This document shows positions 46,196 to 60,112 of a DNA stretch of 64,000 nt, in pieces. The DNA is from Papilionanthe hookeriana x Papilionanthe teres (taxonomy: Eukaryota; Streptophyta; Magnoliopsida; Asparagales; Orchidaceae). The notes below the pieces were generated by a model. That model saw nothing but the letters and a program-made list of their open reading frames with translations, was not told the origin of the DNA and made no database searches. The position numbers and the translations under genes were made by a program. Position 1 is the stretch's first letter; every line of letters begins with the position of its first letter. Where the stretch lies: the NCBI GenBank assembly GCA_022702705.1, contig CM040428.1, positions 104,550,022 to 104,614,021 on the forward strand, read 5' to 3'.

Positions 46196-48116
46196 TTGCA
46201 TTGTTTGCGCTTGCCTTTGCATTTCTTGCAAGTTCATGTCATTTGCTTGAGTTCATGCCAATATGCTCATAAAAAATGAATTTCTGAAGCTTATGTAATA
46301 TGTTAGATACTATTGCATGAAAAATCAAGTCTTTTACTTTGACATATTTTTTCATGTGGTTCCTCCATGAGCATCAACACTTGTGGTATTACCGCGCATA
46401 TATGGCACCATATGTGTGTGGCTCAATACTTGCAAAATCTCGGATGAGTGGTGGCTAGCAATGTTAGTATATTGTTGTGTAAATATCATAAATGGAGAGC
46501 ACGCAGCCTCATCTCTTATGGAATTACACTTGAATTTCATAAGCCATTCACATTGTGTGCTCAATCATGGTTACACTTTAGAGCAACTAAACCCATTGAG
46601 TGCACAATGTGTGCACATCTGATTATTTTATGTTTCATAATTGCATGATCATCACCTTATATGTCTTAATAGAAAATTATACTCGTTATGTGAGTAAACC
46701 TGTGTTGATTGTGATGGTTTAATGAGCTTTACTCACATGTTAAATCTTGGTGAGCAATATAAGTTATTGCATTAAGATCAAAACAAATATGACTACGCTA
46801 AGTTTCTAAGGAATCTAACATATGTAACCTTGCATGTCGCGGATTCGAATTTAATAACCCTTTATATTTTAAAAATTATGTAATTAACAAAACTAGGCCA
46901 TATGTGAGGCCAAATCTTTCAAAACCCTTTTTGATGAATCACATTAGATCATTTGGATCCTTAGGACGGCTAATGTTGCGGCCTCGTCAAAGTCATTCGG
47001 GTAGCCTTAACCCCAACACTGCTCCTACACTTAGATGTGTGTTAGGACACATTAAACAGATGGTGTGCTATGCTAGGGCTAAAATGCTAGATTGTATTTT
47101 TGATGTCTTACTATAGTTCTCTGATGGTCTGGTTGCCCTAGACAGATATCTTTTCAGTGTACTGCCTTTGATGTGTTTATTGAGTGTGTACTTATGCATT
47201 AATGCATTAGAGGAAGTTCTCTTTGTAGGGAGACAATCCTAAATTTAAAGAGAAGGGTAGACAAAATAAAAATTTAAATACTAACACCTTTTGTAGGTGA
47301 TGCTAATGCTCTCCTCTCGCTAGGCATGACTCATATGTGTTTCATGATATAACCCATACTAAGTCTTCTCTAGGTCAAATCTTTTTTTTTTCACTTTCTC
47401 ATTTATTTGTTAGAGTCCTTAGAATCAAGTTTGTATAAGAAATAAGGTACTAGCACAAGTTTCGAGGCGTAGTGCGCACCGAACTACATGACGGGGACTA
47501 GGAGCAGAAGCTCGTATCCCGTACCTTAATTTTGAATTTACATTTGTTTGTATAATAGGACCAGACATGTATATGCATAATCTGACTGTTTTTCTTACTT
47601 TCCTAAGTTATGTTGCCGACCCACTGACACCAACCCTTATATTTAATTTATTTGGCTTGATTTGTAATTGTTTAGTGTGCCTAGATTTTCATTTTCTTTG
47701 ATTGTGGATTGTCTGGGCTTTATGAAAATGAAATTAAGGCTCTTTAAAGATAAAAAATGTCTCATTGTAAATTTTTAATAATAAAAGATTCAAGAAAAAT
47801 GAAATTTTAGTATTAAATCATTGAATTATTTAAAATCTGCACATACTTTTCTGGATAGCCTTCGAGACAATTTTGAAACGGGTTGCATAGCATAAAAATA
47901 TCCCAAGTCATCCTTAATAGGGCCTCAACATCTAAATTCAATTGCAACTATTTGCATTATTTTACATGTACTGAGGAGGTGTCCTCGTGCCTTTTCAATC
48001 GACTAACCCCAGCATAAATTTCTACATAGGAAGTTGTTTAGAGCGACTAGGGACTTAGAGGCTCTCCCAACCCAGACAGTGGTATATGTCATTGTACGGC
48101 GCTTTCAGCTATGTAG
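46196..48116. other. unassigned intergenic sequence
   Basis: No convincing gene. The segment around 47455-47525 (GGCGTAGTGCGCACCGAACT and following) is GC-richer and LTR-like in style but has no partner in the window. Confidence 0.45.
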
Positions 48117-48368
48117 TTAGGACCCTCTCCTCTTCTCTTTTATAGGAAAATCTTCATCAGTGAATTGACGTTTATAAGTTCCGCCTGTACTTATTCCACT
48201 CCATAGAGAGTGATAGAAAATTAAAGGTCTCTTTCCTCTGGCCTTCGGGCTGTCAGGATTCTCTTGGACGACGCAATTCATGGATTGTCGATCAGAGGTC
48301 CAAGTTGGGTCAACTACCTTCATGACCGGTAGAATTAGGGTTTCCATAGCTTGGGATGATGGATCCAT
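48117..48368 (-). CDS. unrecognised 83-codon open frame
   Basis: Open frame from ATG 48368 on the minus strand, moderately hydrophilic, with a Lys/Arg/Glu-rich end (DEDFPIKEKRRGS). I recognise no motif, and length and context (decayed repeats) leave chance likely. The local GC is higher than the flanks, which is the only reason to list it. It could be a fragment of an unidentified retroelement. Confidence 0.15.
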   Translation of the reverse strand: MDPSSQAMETLILPVMKVVDPTWTSDRQSMNCVVQENPDSPKARGKRPLIFYHSLWSGISTGGTYKRQFTDEDFPIKEKRRGS

Positions 48369-51300
48369 GATATTTTATCCTTGTTACATTATCTCCTTAG
48401 GGGTTCCTCCCCCTTCCTGTTGACACCTCTTTTGAGCCATATCATTCTTAAAAATCATTGATATCTTCTTGTGGGCCCCGCATGCCTAAGTGTCGCAGCT
48501 CGTTATGGATACGATGATTTACTCTCTGCATTATGACTCGGTAAAGACATCGAAAGCATTAGGATTCTCCTACTTGAGACGATCAAAATTCTTTAGTTTC
48601 CTAAGTAACAAGATAAAAAATTGTATAAGCAAGACTCTTCGTATTGAAAGTATGCTTGGGCATCCCTCAAGTTGTAATTAACTAAAGGGGTACGTTCCTT
48701 TGTGAGCTGCTCTTGACCCAGAACATGCATAAGAACTTGATTCTCAGGTTGTGGGCTGCTTCATAGGGTTTTCTTTGTAGTTATGTTTCCTAAGCATTTT
48801 TCGATCCGACTTCGTTTTTGATGTACACTCTTGGGCTATCGCACGAAGGCTACATTATGAAAGTCCTCCACATTATTTTTAACTTGTTAGTTTTTTTTTA
48901 TTATTTTTTTTTCTCTCCGGGCCCTCTCAAAAGAGAAATTTTTTTGGAAAGAGAATTATACGACGACGATAAGTTAAGTTGGGTACTCCAAAGAGCTTAA
49001 CAAAAGAGTATGCAAACAAACTTATTTTTATTTTTCTTTCTAGTACTTTTTTATTTGTAGATGATTCAAGTCTATGTGTAATGTTTGACTATATAGCTGG
49101 ACTGAAAGTAGTTGTTTGCTATTTCCATTAATGACTTCAATCTCTATTGGTTGAACAAAGATTTGATCTGACCATACTACCTCTCCAATGATTTCAATAC
49201 ATCACTGGAATCCACGGTGCAACTTGATATATGAGAAAGAATTGTCAAGGCACGTTCAATAATTCCAACCCATACGTAGACAGCAAATTTTTTCTATTAA
49301 ATAACACCCAAAAATTATAGGTAATACTAAAGTATAGACAATTCCTAATATCAAACTATAGATAATACCAAACAATTCATAGTTGGCACTTGAGACGTTG
49401 CTACTTAGAATACTTTTATCATCATCCACATGAAACAAATACATAAAAGCCATGAAATCATTACGTAGATAACAGTTGAAATTTTTTTACACACTAAATT
49501 AGAATCATTCGAAGACAAATATTTCATATACATAATAGACAATTCTAATGCATTTATATATATAACTATGACCAACTTGGAACCATTACATTAAAAACTT
49601 TACTACTTAAAAAGCTATTACCAACTTGAAACTATTGCAGAGATAGCACTATAGACATAGCTACATACAACGCTAGCACACACTTGAAACAATTACGATT
49701 TTTATGTATGTGCTATTTAGGTAATTAGCTAGGAGTAGAGTGTTATGTATGCAAGTAGATAGGAATTGTGTGCTATGCAAATCTTCCAAACAAATAACAA
49801 GATAGGAATTGAGTGCTATGTTTGTTTAAATAACAGGGATATCCATCACTTGCCTAAAAAACACTAACATTGGACCGATAAAATTGGGAAAGAGCTGAAT
49901 AAATTACAAGCATTTTACACAAAAGCGCTCTACAAAGATATTACCCGCAAAGCTTCAATTTCAATATCACTAATGTTAAATGTTAAGCATCAAAATGTTC
50001 ATTGTGAACAGAAAATGATAATTTTAACATATTTTATGGAAAAATAGAAGGAAAATATTGAGTAATGAGCCTCTTATACTAAAACAAAAACCACAAAATC
50101 CCATTGAATAAAGATGGCAGCAACACAAAGGATCACTACTCTTTTGGAAAGGAGGAACCATATTACAAGAACAATACAAGGAAAAAGACACTTATGCCAA
50201 ACCAAATAAATCAACTTGTATGCGGAAGGACAAGAAAGATGGAGTTTCGGTGATCTCTGTAAATTGCAATCCCGTCACAGTCTTCCTAGCCGGAGCAAAT
50301 CGCGACTCAATCGCAAGGTTTCGGTCATGAAGACGAAAGTTTCAGGCCGGAAGGGAATGGGGTCGGCCAGCGAGGAACGTTATCGAGAGAAAGGGCAGCT
50401 ATGCTTGCAAGTAGGAGCTGGCGTGAGGAGGAGAGAGGGGATCAGGTTTGAGCTCTATCACATGCAAAACTATATCAGGAGCATTTTAAATAATTTAATG
50501 CATGGCGGGCCGAACTGCACACGTGCCTACACTGATTGTAGTTTTGATACAATTTTGCATGACTCCTAACGTAATAATTTTTCAATCACAAGGGAGATGA
50601 GCGATGGTTATTTTCCGCGATTTAAAATAGTTAAAAATAAGTTTTTGTTTGGCAAGTATTTTAAAAACATGTTTCCCTTAAAAAATAAAAATAGAAATAA
50701 AATAAAAATAAATAAACAAATACTATTTTTTTATTTGTAAATGTTTTAAAAAAATCTTCCAAATAGATTAAAATAAAAAGATCAAGCAAATATATGGTTC
50801 TTTTCTGTGTTTTTAAAAGACAAAAACAAAAAAAAGTACAAAACAAAAAATGATTTTAAACAGCCCTTTAATCTTCTGCTGATCGTCAACAAAAACATCC
50901 TTGTAATTCATGAAAGATGGAATATTGAAACGCTTTTCAAAAGTTTAAGTTATGTGGTTGTAACTTATAAATACTTAACATGCACAAAATCTTTCTATGT
51001 TTCCGAACAAGTAGATTGTTCCCATTTCTTTGTTTTCCAGAAAGGTGCACCTATACCCTATTCAGAATGGTGAGTAGTAACTGTTTCTATCCTTAGTTTC
51101 TTCTCCATTGTTATTACCTCCATCCAACAAATAAAGTCTTAAGTTTATTTCCTTTAATCGTGTGAGATTTTATCTAAATGCATTGGCTTCTTATTTTATG
51201 TTAAATAAAGTAGGACTTGTACGATGGCTAACCTTCCTCTTTAATTGTTGCAACGCCAAGAAGTATTATAATTTCCTCGTTAGAATGGTCCATTAATTGC

Positions 51301-52260
51301 TTAAACCAGTTCGATTGTTTTAACTACCTAAAAGAGCTTCATAAATGAATTCATTAATGCCATTACCTACACAATATTCATTTCTTCTTTATGATTTGAA
51401 AATGGATAAACAGTCATAGTAGTATATATATTTTATCTTCTTATTTTTGGTCGTATAAGTGAAGATCTATAGCCATGATTTTTAGTTAATTTTTCACAGG
51501 ATAAACAATAAATGGAGCGGAAAATTGATGTTTCTCCACTATGCGGGCCAAATCTCTCTCTCTCTCTCGCCCTACCTCTCTTTCCATAGATTACCAATTC
51601 AATTGTTTTCTGGTTGCATTAATGCTTTAGCAAGATACGGAAGAGAAAAAGTTCTTTAAAATAAGAGATAATTGATAATGTTATTTTTCAACAAGTAGCA
51701 GTTGAGCGAAGGATTAGGGCCTTTAACCCATGACTTCAAAAATAGTAGCATATGTATGATCCACTAGGTGAAGGCCTGATTCATGCATGATTCAATTACT
51801 TGTAGATCAGACTCATCAACAAGAAATAGTTGGAAATCCTTAGAAAATTACAAAGTATTCATAAGTGAAAATAGTTTGAATTCTTGATCTGAAAAAACTA
51901 ATTCATCAGTTCCAATTAGGAATGGTATTCATTTCTTGAGTTCATCTCCTCAATAAGTTTAATTTAACTTTCATCCATGACCTCTCTCTCACCTTCTTCA
52001 TTTCGCAGGCCAAACGCAAATATGTTTCTCAGTTGAGAGTTAATGATTTATTTCTGCAGTTTAAAAATAAATTTCCCTTTGTAACAGAAGTTTGTGCTGG
52101 TTTTTCTTACAAGGGGAACTTGAGTGAATATAAAGATATGCACTAAGTTTTCTTCTTAGGTTATTGCAGAACTAAAACAAAAATATTATCTTTATCAATT
52201 AGGATATTAAGTGTTACGAAAAATTGTTAGGTATGGCTCACATATCAGATAAGGGATAGA
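48369..52260. other. unassigned intergenic sequence with possible small DNA-transposon debris
   Basis: No gene recognised. 49730-49840 has a GATAGGAATTGTGTGCTATG-type phrase repeated two to three times. 50590-50880 is a very A/T-rich block, bounded by TTAAAATAGTTAAAAATAAG and its loose inverse, that may be a miniature element. 50216-50569 is a GC-richer open stretch without a known match. A CT microsatellite sits near 51553-51568. Confidence 0.4.
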
Positions 52261-52588
52261 TGTTGGAATGGAATGGAGTGAGTCAGCGAAGAGGAGTGGA
52301 GCAGAAACAACTGTCCAATTGGAAGAGTTTCGTTAAATGGGGTTGGGAGCGCGGGATTAAAACCCCCCGCGGTACGGTACATGGGTAATTCTGCAATTAG
52401 GTATTGTACACTATGGTTATATATATATGTTGTATTGTTACCCTAAAGGTATTTGTACTGTTTTTTAGAGAAAATAAAAAGAGAAGCCGCCGCTTTTACT
52501 CTCGAGGACGTAGGCAAATTGCCGAATCTCGTTAAATCCTTATGTTTGTTCTTGATACTTATGTTTTCTTTGCCCTAGTTTCTCAACA
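52261..52588 (+). mobile_element. Ty1/copia solo LTR (328 bp)
   Basis: Starts TGTTGGAATGGAATGG and ends CTCAACA, giving a perfect terminal TGTTG/CAACA inverted repeat. The 3' part has the copia LTR hallmark GAGGACGTAGGCAAATTGCC followed by GAATCTCGTTAAATC. TATATATA-like sequence at about 52420. No internal copia sequence flanks either side. Flanks ATAGA and AAAGT do not match, so a target duplication is not visible. Confidence 0.82.
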
Positions 52589-54103
52589 AAAGTCACGGAA
52601 ATGATGATTACATAATTTGACTTCACAATGCCTGATATAGAATTGAAGTTCATGTAATCCTTCATATTTCTAACTAGAAATGTTTTATCCCTCGGATTGA
52701 AAAAGCATGCCAGTTAAGCAATTACATCAATTTGCACCTTACAGCCTCAAGTTAAACGACATCAGTGATCAAATTGTGGAATTAGCTTTGCAACAAAATT
52801 TGCTTATTTGATATCTTAATAATATTTTCTTGTCCTGATCACCAGTAATCGAAAGATGTTTCATAAAATTTATGCACAATATTTATTTAAAATATGGAGT
52901 CAGAAGCACAAACTTAAATTCAATTCTTGAGATGATGGACATATATGTATGGTTTTCCAATTTTTTTCTCTTAACATTTATTTTTGTCATTCTTAAACAA
53001 CAGTCTTGTTCTGTTCCGTGTAGACAGCTCACACATTTTGCATAGACTATATACCAAGCTCAATGTTCTCCAAATACTTTTGGCTCTCTGGCAAAGAATT
53101 TATCCTGGGATTTAGCCTAGATGTAGCTAAATCTTGTCAGACGGTCATTTTGGATAAAATAAAGAATCGGATTTGTTAAATCCTATTTCAGCCGTAAATC
53201 CGGCTTTTAATAAATTCTGCGAATCGGTGGATTTATGTCCGTGAGCTGAGGATTTAAGTTCGTCGTCTTTTTTTCACTTTGCTGTCTTTTTTCTTTTCAC
53301 CCCAACTGCTATAAGTATCACAAGATTGAAAGGATTTAATAAATTTATTGCTAGACACTTTTTAGTAAATCTGGATTTATACGATTTACTAAATCTTAAT
53401 ATGTTAAATTTTATCTGTTACAAGATAGCCCCTTCGTTTTGTTGTTATTGGATTAAGCGAGCCACCGCCATGTCTTTCTCAACTTGTAAGTTCATTTATT
53501 TTTTCATTCAATGTAGCGCACTTTTTTCTATCCTGGATTTTTTTTTGGATTTTACATGTAAATATTTGTGCTCTTCTTTCTTCTTTCGTTGATCATCGCA
53601 TCAATTTCATAACAATTTAAAATATTTGATGAGAAAAAAATCCACATTTGCTTTCCATCTGGCTGTTCTCACCCCACAATTCTCACTTTGTTTACAGCGA
53701 CCCAGCTTTGCTGCTGTTGAAAAGAGACGGCAAGAGGACCCATCAGTTTCTTTTGGCCAAAGAAACGTTGAGAGGCAACTCTTTCAAAGTTTCACTAAAA
53801 TCTTAAAGCTTACACAAATCAGATTTCTTGTATTTTATATTAGTGCCTAATCTTGCTTTCCTGAAATGTGACGGGTTTGTAAATCTGCAAAGCTCTTATC
53901 AAAGATACAGATGTACTCGATGGTAAATCTCAGATCACTTTTACTTTTGCCTTTTGTTTTGCATTTTCTATTTTTGTTTTCTTCTTCGATTTTGATTAAA
54001 AATCAAATATCTGATACATTGAAAGTAAAATAAGTTATTTAAAAATAATTAAATATAACTTTTATTTATTTTGATTATTACCAAATGAAAATAAAAATAT
54101 ATA

Positions 54104-54134
<31 letters not shown>

Positions 54135-54699
54135 GATCAAACAAATCGATTTTTAAAAATAAAAAATAAAATATAAAATACAAAAAGAAATCAATTCTAA
54201 AAGGACTCAGTATTGATATTGTTATGGTATGACAAATTAGACCAAATCTTGGAAGAGTTTAGGCTTCATTTCTTATTAGCAATTGTTTTCTGTTTAATTT
54301 TAAATGAATTTAATTAAAAGATATTTATCCATGAACATATGCAGTACGAGAATCTCAAAGGCGACTTATGAATGAGACACAATGTATCAGTTCTTTTCCC
54401 GAGCTGCTCTAGGATTTTTTTCTATTTGCTTCTCCTCTTGCTCTGTGGAGGTGCCTCCACCCCCAGCCTTGGTCAGAGGCCTCCCCCATGAAATATCCTC
54501 TAAATATACACTTGATAACACTTATAATAAGTTGCAATCCTCTCATCTTCATAAATTGCTCTTTGAGGGTAACCTCTCTTATCTTTTGGAAGCCCAATGA
54601 TCACCACTTTAACTCACTGATGCACCCACCTCCTCCACTGGCTTTCCGCAACATCTTTCCCTCCTTAGAGTAGTGGCCACTTCCATCTCCTCGCTTCTT
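52589..54699. other. unassigned AT-rich intergenic sequence
   Basis: No gene recognised. Contains (TA)12 at 54111-54134 in an A/T-rich block (53940-54200) and GGATTTA/TAAATCC words around 53150-53400 that hint at a small inverted-repeat element. Confidence 0.45.
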
Positions 54700-56008
54700 C
54701 CCTCTACAACTAAAAACCTATACTTAAAAAATCTTCTTTCTTCTCTTATCCCCTCCAGACAAAGCTTTGATCCTACCTTTGTTCAATATGTAGAAGACTT
54801 GATATCCTTCTTTGATGGAGAAATCTCTAAAGTAGCTCAGTAATGTAATCTCCATTTACTTGATGCTATCAAAATGGCATGGCCTTTGAAATGTAGCATT
54901 CAACTCTATTCCATGAACAATAGTGTTTTTTTTCTACTGTTTATTATTATTATTATTTTAATTATTTTGGAAGTCTTTCATGCTTCAGATATTGTTCCTT
55001 GACTTCCAACCGATCACGGAAGAACTTTCTTCCTTTCTAGTATGGATTTGTTAATAGATCTTCCCCTTTGTTGTTGGAATCATTTTTGTAACTCCAAAAC
55101 TTGCAATAAGGTTGGAGCATTGTTAGATATTAACCCCTTAACAACTAACAAATCTGGCCTAAAATTTGTTTGAGTTTGTGTTCAAGTTCAAAATAGTTCA
55201 ACACCCTTAGGTGTCATTGGCATTAACCTCAATGACAAAGTGTTTCCCTCAAAATCTATTATGACTAAAAAAACATTTTCATGTGCTAGCAAGATATTTT
55301 TTATGAGTCTCTTGTTTCCCCTATAGACCCCTCACCTCCCTCTACTTTAATTTCAAAAACCATGGTAGATGCAAAAGTAGAGTTTCTCAAGCGCCAAGAG
55401 CCCTTTCTCTATTGGAAGATAAGGAAACCTCTCCTTAGCAACCTTTCTAACCCATCCCCAACTTTATCTACAGACCCTTCTTCCATGTGCAATATCATCC
55501 CTAATCTATACTCCAAAAAAAAAAAAAATTCAAATATTTCTTCTAGTTAGATAATGTCCAACACCTCTCACTCCTTCCCACTTTTCCCTCCTTGTCACAG
55601 CTCTAACAAAAAGTTCTACCTATTTCCGTCCTCCTTAAATTTCCAAACTTTGGATGACTCTCTCATCCATTGCTGCTTGGAATGTCTTTAGATTTTATTT
55701 CTTCGAAAGAGTTCTACATTGCAAGAAACCCATGTCTAATACCAATATCAACAAGGTCTTAGATTCTTGAAAATAGAACTCATCTTGATAATCTCTTTGA
55801 TCCCTAATTAATTTTATCTCAAATTTTTTTTTCTTATGAGAATGAATGCCATAAATTTTCACTCGTCAACTCAGAAAGGATTTTGATCAATTTAAATAGA
55901 TTGATATTTCTCCCACGATTCCTCTCTATATAAAAGATATTTTTCATGGGTTGGTGATGCATCGGACTTATATTGCAAGAATTTATGAACTCAAATTTAT
56001 ATATTTAT
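54700..56008 (+). mobile_element. L1-type LINE remnant (ORF1 end and endonuclease start)
   Basis: Piecewise translation shows ORF1 features of plant L1 elements. A DUF4283-like start lies near 54800 (FFDGEISKVAQ). NKVGALLDINPLTTNKSGLKFV...VCVQV (about 55105-55190) is followed by a Cys-rich FSCAS-KIF fragment (55280-55310) in the place of the zinc knuckle. Then comes an endonuclease-like opening IAAWNV (about 55672-55690). Many stops and frameshifts. No RT is present because Athila copy 2 begins at 56009. The start coordinate is approximate. Confidence 0.6.
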
Positions 56009-57628
56009 GATGATTTTTTTAAGTCCAAGCATTCAACGCAAGTATACGTATCATATCAAGTAATACAGGGCTCTAATGGAGTCCTGGTTATCGACCCCAC
56101 AGGGAAGTTTGGAATATAAGAAAGCGTTCACAATATAGGTAACGTAGCACTAAAATTCGATAATTAATTCGCAATTAAATTTTACTACTTACTAGTACTA
56201 TGCAGGAAACAGTAACGATTAACTAAACTACAATTACTTCTAACAACTTTAAAAACAGAATTAACTAACAGACACACTAAACAAAGTATTTGAAAGGTTT
56301 TTGATATATGAGAAAAGTATCTTTCCTCTTGCAATGAGAATATGATGTGTGGATTGATATGGAACAAATATTTATATTTTTGTGCCAAATAGGAGCATAG
56401 ATGATTCTTTACCCTAAAAAGAGTACCCCCTCTTCTAAGTAAGAAAAGAACATTGACATATCCTAAATTTATTTACTAAATCTATGGCTAGGCTGGGAGG
56501 ATACCGACTCTCACTTCGAAGCAGCCACTTACCCTTCACCCGAAGGCTAACCTTTAATATTAGTTACTAATCTTAGAACCAATTTGGGGATTTCAGTCTG
56601 TCACCCTGAAATCTTCACATTGAAGTCCATCAAAACATATTTCCCTATTCATTTGCACTCAATTCTCATGAACTACGCAATTCATCCATAGAAATTGAAT
56701 GGATCTTTCATTATTGTTGTAGGACATTAAATATTTTCAAACATAATGTTCAACAACATATTTTAACATTTCAATTGGCCAAATCGAAAGTAAATTAAGT
56801 TCAAAATGAAAAGCCGTCATAATTTCTTCATTACATTAAAAGCACATCAAATCCGCATCAATACATCATCACATCTCTATGCAAGAAGAAAGACAAGGGA
56901 GACTACTTAGAATTCATGGAGAAGATACAATAAAACATGGATTTTATATATAAAATAAAATTCATACAAACCACAAAAGAAAATACAACTTATCTCTTTC
57001 TATTCCCCAATGCAATTCCCTTGAAGTTCCTTTGAATCCTCTTCTCTCTTTTTTACAACACTTGATTCTCTCTTTAGAATGGAAAGGAAGAAGCAATCTC
57101 TCACTTTACCCCCTTCTCCTTCACTCCTTAGAGAAGAATTCCTCTCAAATCCTCACTATACACACACTTCTCCTAAACCCTAACACTTAACACTCACTAA
57201 AAACTACTCTAGAAGACACAAGACACTCTAGACTCCACACCATTTTTGTCCAAAAACAGTTACTTATAAGATATGGACGAAATCTCAAGAGTTTCCATAG
57301 GCATCCCTTCAAAAGTCGCCAAAAATCTTCAAATTTTAACTCCACCGACTTCGGACGCCAGCAACGCCAGATAGGGCATCGACGACGCTCTATCGTGCCA
57401 ATTAATTATGGAGTTTCTGGATTTGGGCGCTGGCGGCACCAGAACCCCTTTTCCACCATTTTTCTCCTTTTTGCTCCAGATTCATTCCTTTTTGCTTCTT
57501 TTCACTCCAATCACTTAAAATCATCTTACCTGCAACAAATCATGAAAAATACATTTCTTTAAAGTGTAATATCACAAAAAATTGGTAAAATTATATAGCA
57601 AAAACCGTATATATTTTTTGTGCATCAG
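56009..57628 (-). mobile_element. 3' LTR of Athila-like copy 2
   Basis: Minus-strand start TGATGCACAAAAAATATATA after the polypurine tract, aligning with the copy 3 LTR start through a TACACTTTAAAGAA block. On plus it contains CTGGTTATCGACCCCACAGG (56083-56102) and GGCTAGGCTGGGAGGATACC (56483-56502), both shared with copy 3. GC-richer islands at about 57350-57450. The lower end is approximate. Confidence 0.82.
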
Positions 57629-57641
57629 AATCCCCAAACAT
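57629..57641 (-). promoter_or_regulatory. polypurine tract of Athila copy 2
   Basis: Minus strand TTAATGTTTGGGGATTC immediately before TGATGC; slightly diverged from copy 1. Confidence 0.75.
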
Positions 57642-57647
57642 TAACTA

Positions 57648-57667
57648 TTACTTATCCTTAAGTAATC
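57648..57667 (-). other. hairpin next to the polypurine tract, copy 2
   Basis: Plus-strand ATTACTTA-tcct-TAAGTAAT, eight perfect pairs. Compared with copy 1 both changed positions are compensated, and the TCCT loop is the same. Confidence 0.8.
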
Positions 57668-58998
57668 TTTTTACTACATAAAATATTACTCTATGCAATG
57701 TACTTTTCATCTGTAAGACACAAAATTTTTCATTCAAAAGAATATATAGGTTAGATTTTCAGAAAGAAATTTAGTAACTCAGGTCAAAACTACAGGTATA
57801 AGAATATTCAGCAATCAAATCTAAGAGTTCTAGTCTTCTATTTATTTCAAGATGAACTATAATTTGTCACATTAAGAGTGCCTCAAAAGTCTATGTGAAA
57901 AAGGAGTTCATGTAAACTTCATTAGAATGTAGGCCAGTACTTAAAACATAAATTTAGAAATGAAATCTAGTTCTCCTTTTAGGGTGATTCAAGTGAAACC
58001 AATTTTTGATTAAGCATCTCCTCAAGCTTCTCCACATAAATATGTTTCATTCTTTTTTCTCTTTTCTTTCCTTTTTCCTTTTTTTTCCTTTTAAGGATTA
58101 TTTTTCAAACCTTCTTTTCTTTTCTCTTTTTTTTATTGAGGATTACTATATCTGGATAGCCCTTTAATGATTTTGAACTTCACTCTCCTCTATCTAAAGT
58201 TCAAATCCGAAACATCTCTTTACTTTATAGTTAAGTATAAGCTTTATTATTCATCATAAAGTTAAAATCTTATCTTAACACACAATACTTTAAGTCCCTT
58301 AATATTTCAAAAATACAATTTTCTTTACTTTAAATAGTTGACTATAATCAAATCCTTTCATACCAAATATCTTACTTCTATAAAATCAACCTTTATCACT
58401 AAAAATTTTCATCATATCCTTCCATAATATTCATCTGAAATGAAAAAAAATTTAGTTACTTACAGTGACGTTCAACTGCCTAAAGTTATGCTAATAAATT
58501 TTTGAAAATATAATAATTTAGAACAAATAAAAGTTAGTATTTCTATACCCTCCCCCAAACTTAATTTTTTTAGTAAATTTGAAAAAGTGGAGAGTAAAAG
58601 AAAACTAACATTTATGTGCTGGGATCTTGAAATCTTCAACAGCTATCTGATATTAGTCAAAATTTACAACTAGCTGGCATGAAACAATTAGTAGCAGTGA
58701 TATAACAATTTCTAAATATTTGCATGGGCAAAGTGAAATTAACATTAAACATCTAAACATCCAACAAAACAATACAACATGAAACAAACTATCACAGTAC
58801 TACACAGTCTAGCTAACAATTTTAATGTTTCAGTACATCATAACAATACACCAACAAAGTTACACAACATATGAAAATAAATACTACAACACAACAGTAC
58901 AACATAACAGGGTTACACATCATATGAAAATAAATACTACAACACAACAGTACAACACAACACAACAAGAACAACAAAAATAAATAAAAATAAACAAA
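57668..58998. other. 3' untranslated region of Athila copy 2
   Basis: AT-rich, no genes. CTTTTTCCTT-type pyrimidine tract at 58040-58135, and a duplicated ACACATCATATGAAAATAAA-type phrase (58861-58950). Confidence 0.6.
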
Positions 58999-60112
58999 CT
59001 ACCAGTCTCCATCACCAAGATCAGCAGGGTCAGGTCTATATGGTGTATAGTTGGGGCAAGAAGGAAATATCACATCAGACTCCCCCCTCATAAATCTGAC
59101 CTGAGCATCATAATATGCAACATCGAACTCAACTCTCCTCTGCAGATAATCTTCATTCACATCACTCCTCACCTCAAATATATCAATCCGACCATGGAGT
59201 CTATCTAGACTAGCACTCTATAGTCTCAGTTGCTCCAGAATATCAGATAAGGTAGGTGACTCAGAAGTAGATGGAACAACATAACTCGTAGTAGGAATAT
59301 CAATACTCCTACGTTCAGCTCTGGATCCTACATGAGACTCATAAGTACGGATAATATTCTTTGTAATTTGTCTCAAAGTTATAGCCACTTTTTCAGAACT
59401 ACTGAACTCCACTCCAGACTGAACACAGAGGGCATGAATTAAAGAAAGATGTCCTAATCCTCCAGTGGTCTCGCCTCTAGCAATCGTCTGAATATTCTTA
59501 TAAATAATAGCCCCAATATCAATCATTTTCATCTTCTGAATACAGTAGTTCAGAATCACTCTATCTCTAGTAACTTCGTTGTGGTGATAAGATGGTAATA
59601 ATCTCGTAGAAATAAAATAATGCCAAACTTTTGAAGCAACATTCAATGTGGAGGCGGGGAAATTAATCAACTGTTTTTTACTTACTTTCCATTCTCATCA
59701 CCCGTCAGTCCGAAAAGCAATAACTTCTCTTTTATTCTCCCTTTGACTGTCAAAGTTTTTGTTTTCACACACGAATGGTTCCCGAGTCTGGTAGAAACCA
59801 TTGATACGCTGAGGAGTAAACTCAACCATTTTTCCTCTAACAAGCACATAATCAGTCTTAAGTCCATAGTATATTCGAATAGAACTCTCTAACCACTCCC
59901 ATAACAGCATTCGTAGTGAAATAACAAAATAGCTCCCAATTCCGCTCTGCAACCAATTGTTCTACAGATCTTCCAGGACTATCAAAAGCTCGATCATGGA
60001 TACATTTCTTGTTGTATAGGTAAGAGTTATAGTGAAATTGGGCTTTGATGTTAACAAATTTCTCCTCATCAAAATCCAATTTTATCTTTCCTTTACTCAT
60101 CCTTGGAGCCAT
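58999..60112 (-). pseudogene. env-like / 'putative plant transposon protein' ORF, Athila copy 2
   Basis: About 370 codons from ATG at 60112 (MAPRMSKGK; copy 1 also starts MAPK) to TAG at 58999. Blocks: RNWELFCYF (about 59925-59955), VVREFYSN (about 59890), LVRGKMVEFTPQRINGFYQ (about 59790-59845), KVWHYFISTRLLPSYHHNEV (59580-59640), HLSLIHALCVQSGVEFSS (59400-59450), and an acidic end at DLGDGDW. Frameshifts lie near 59890 and 59690, and a stop at 59218 is followed by 73 more in-frame codons. Homologous along its length to 27191-28348. Function unknown; assigned by family and position after integrase in Athila-like elements. Confidence 0.8.

Noticed and set aside
50216..50569. 117-codon open stretch as a host gene
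   Set aside because: No motif or homologue recognised; GC-richer composition alone is not enough.
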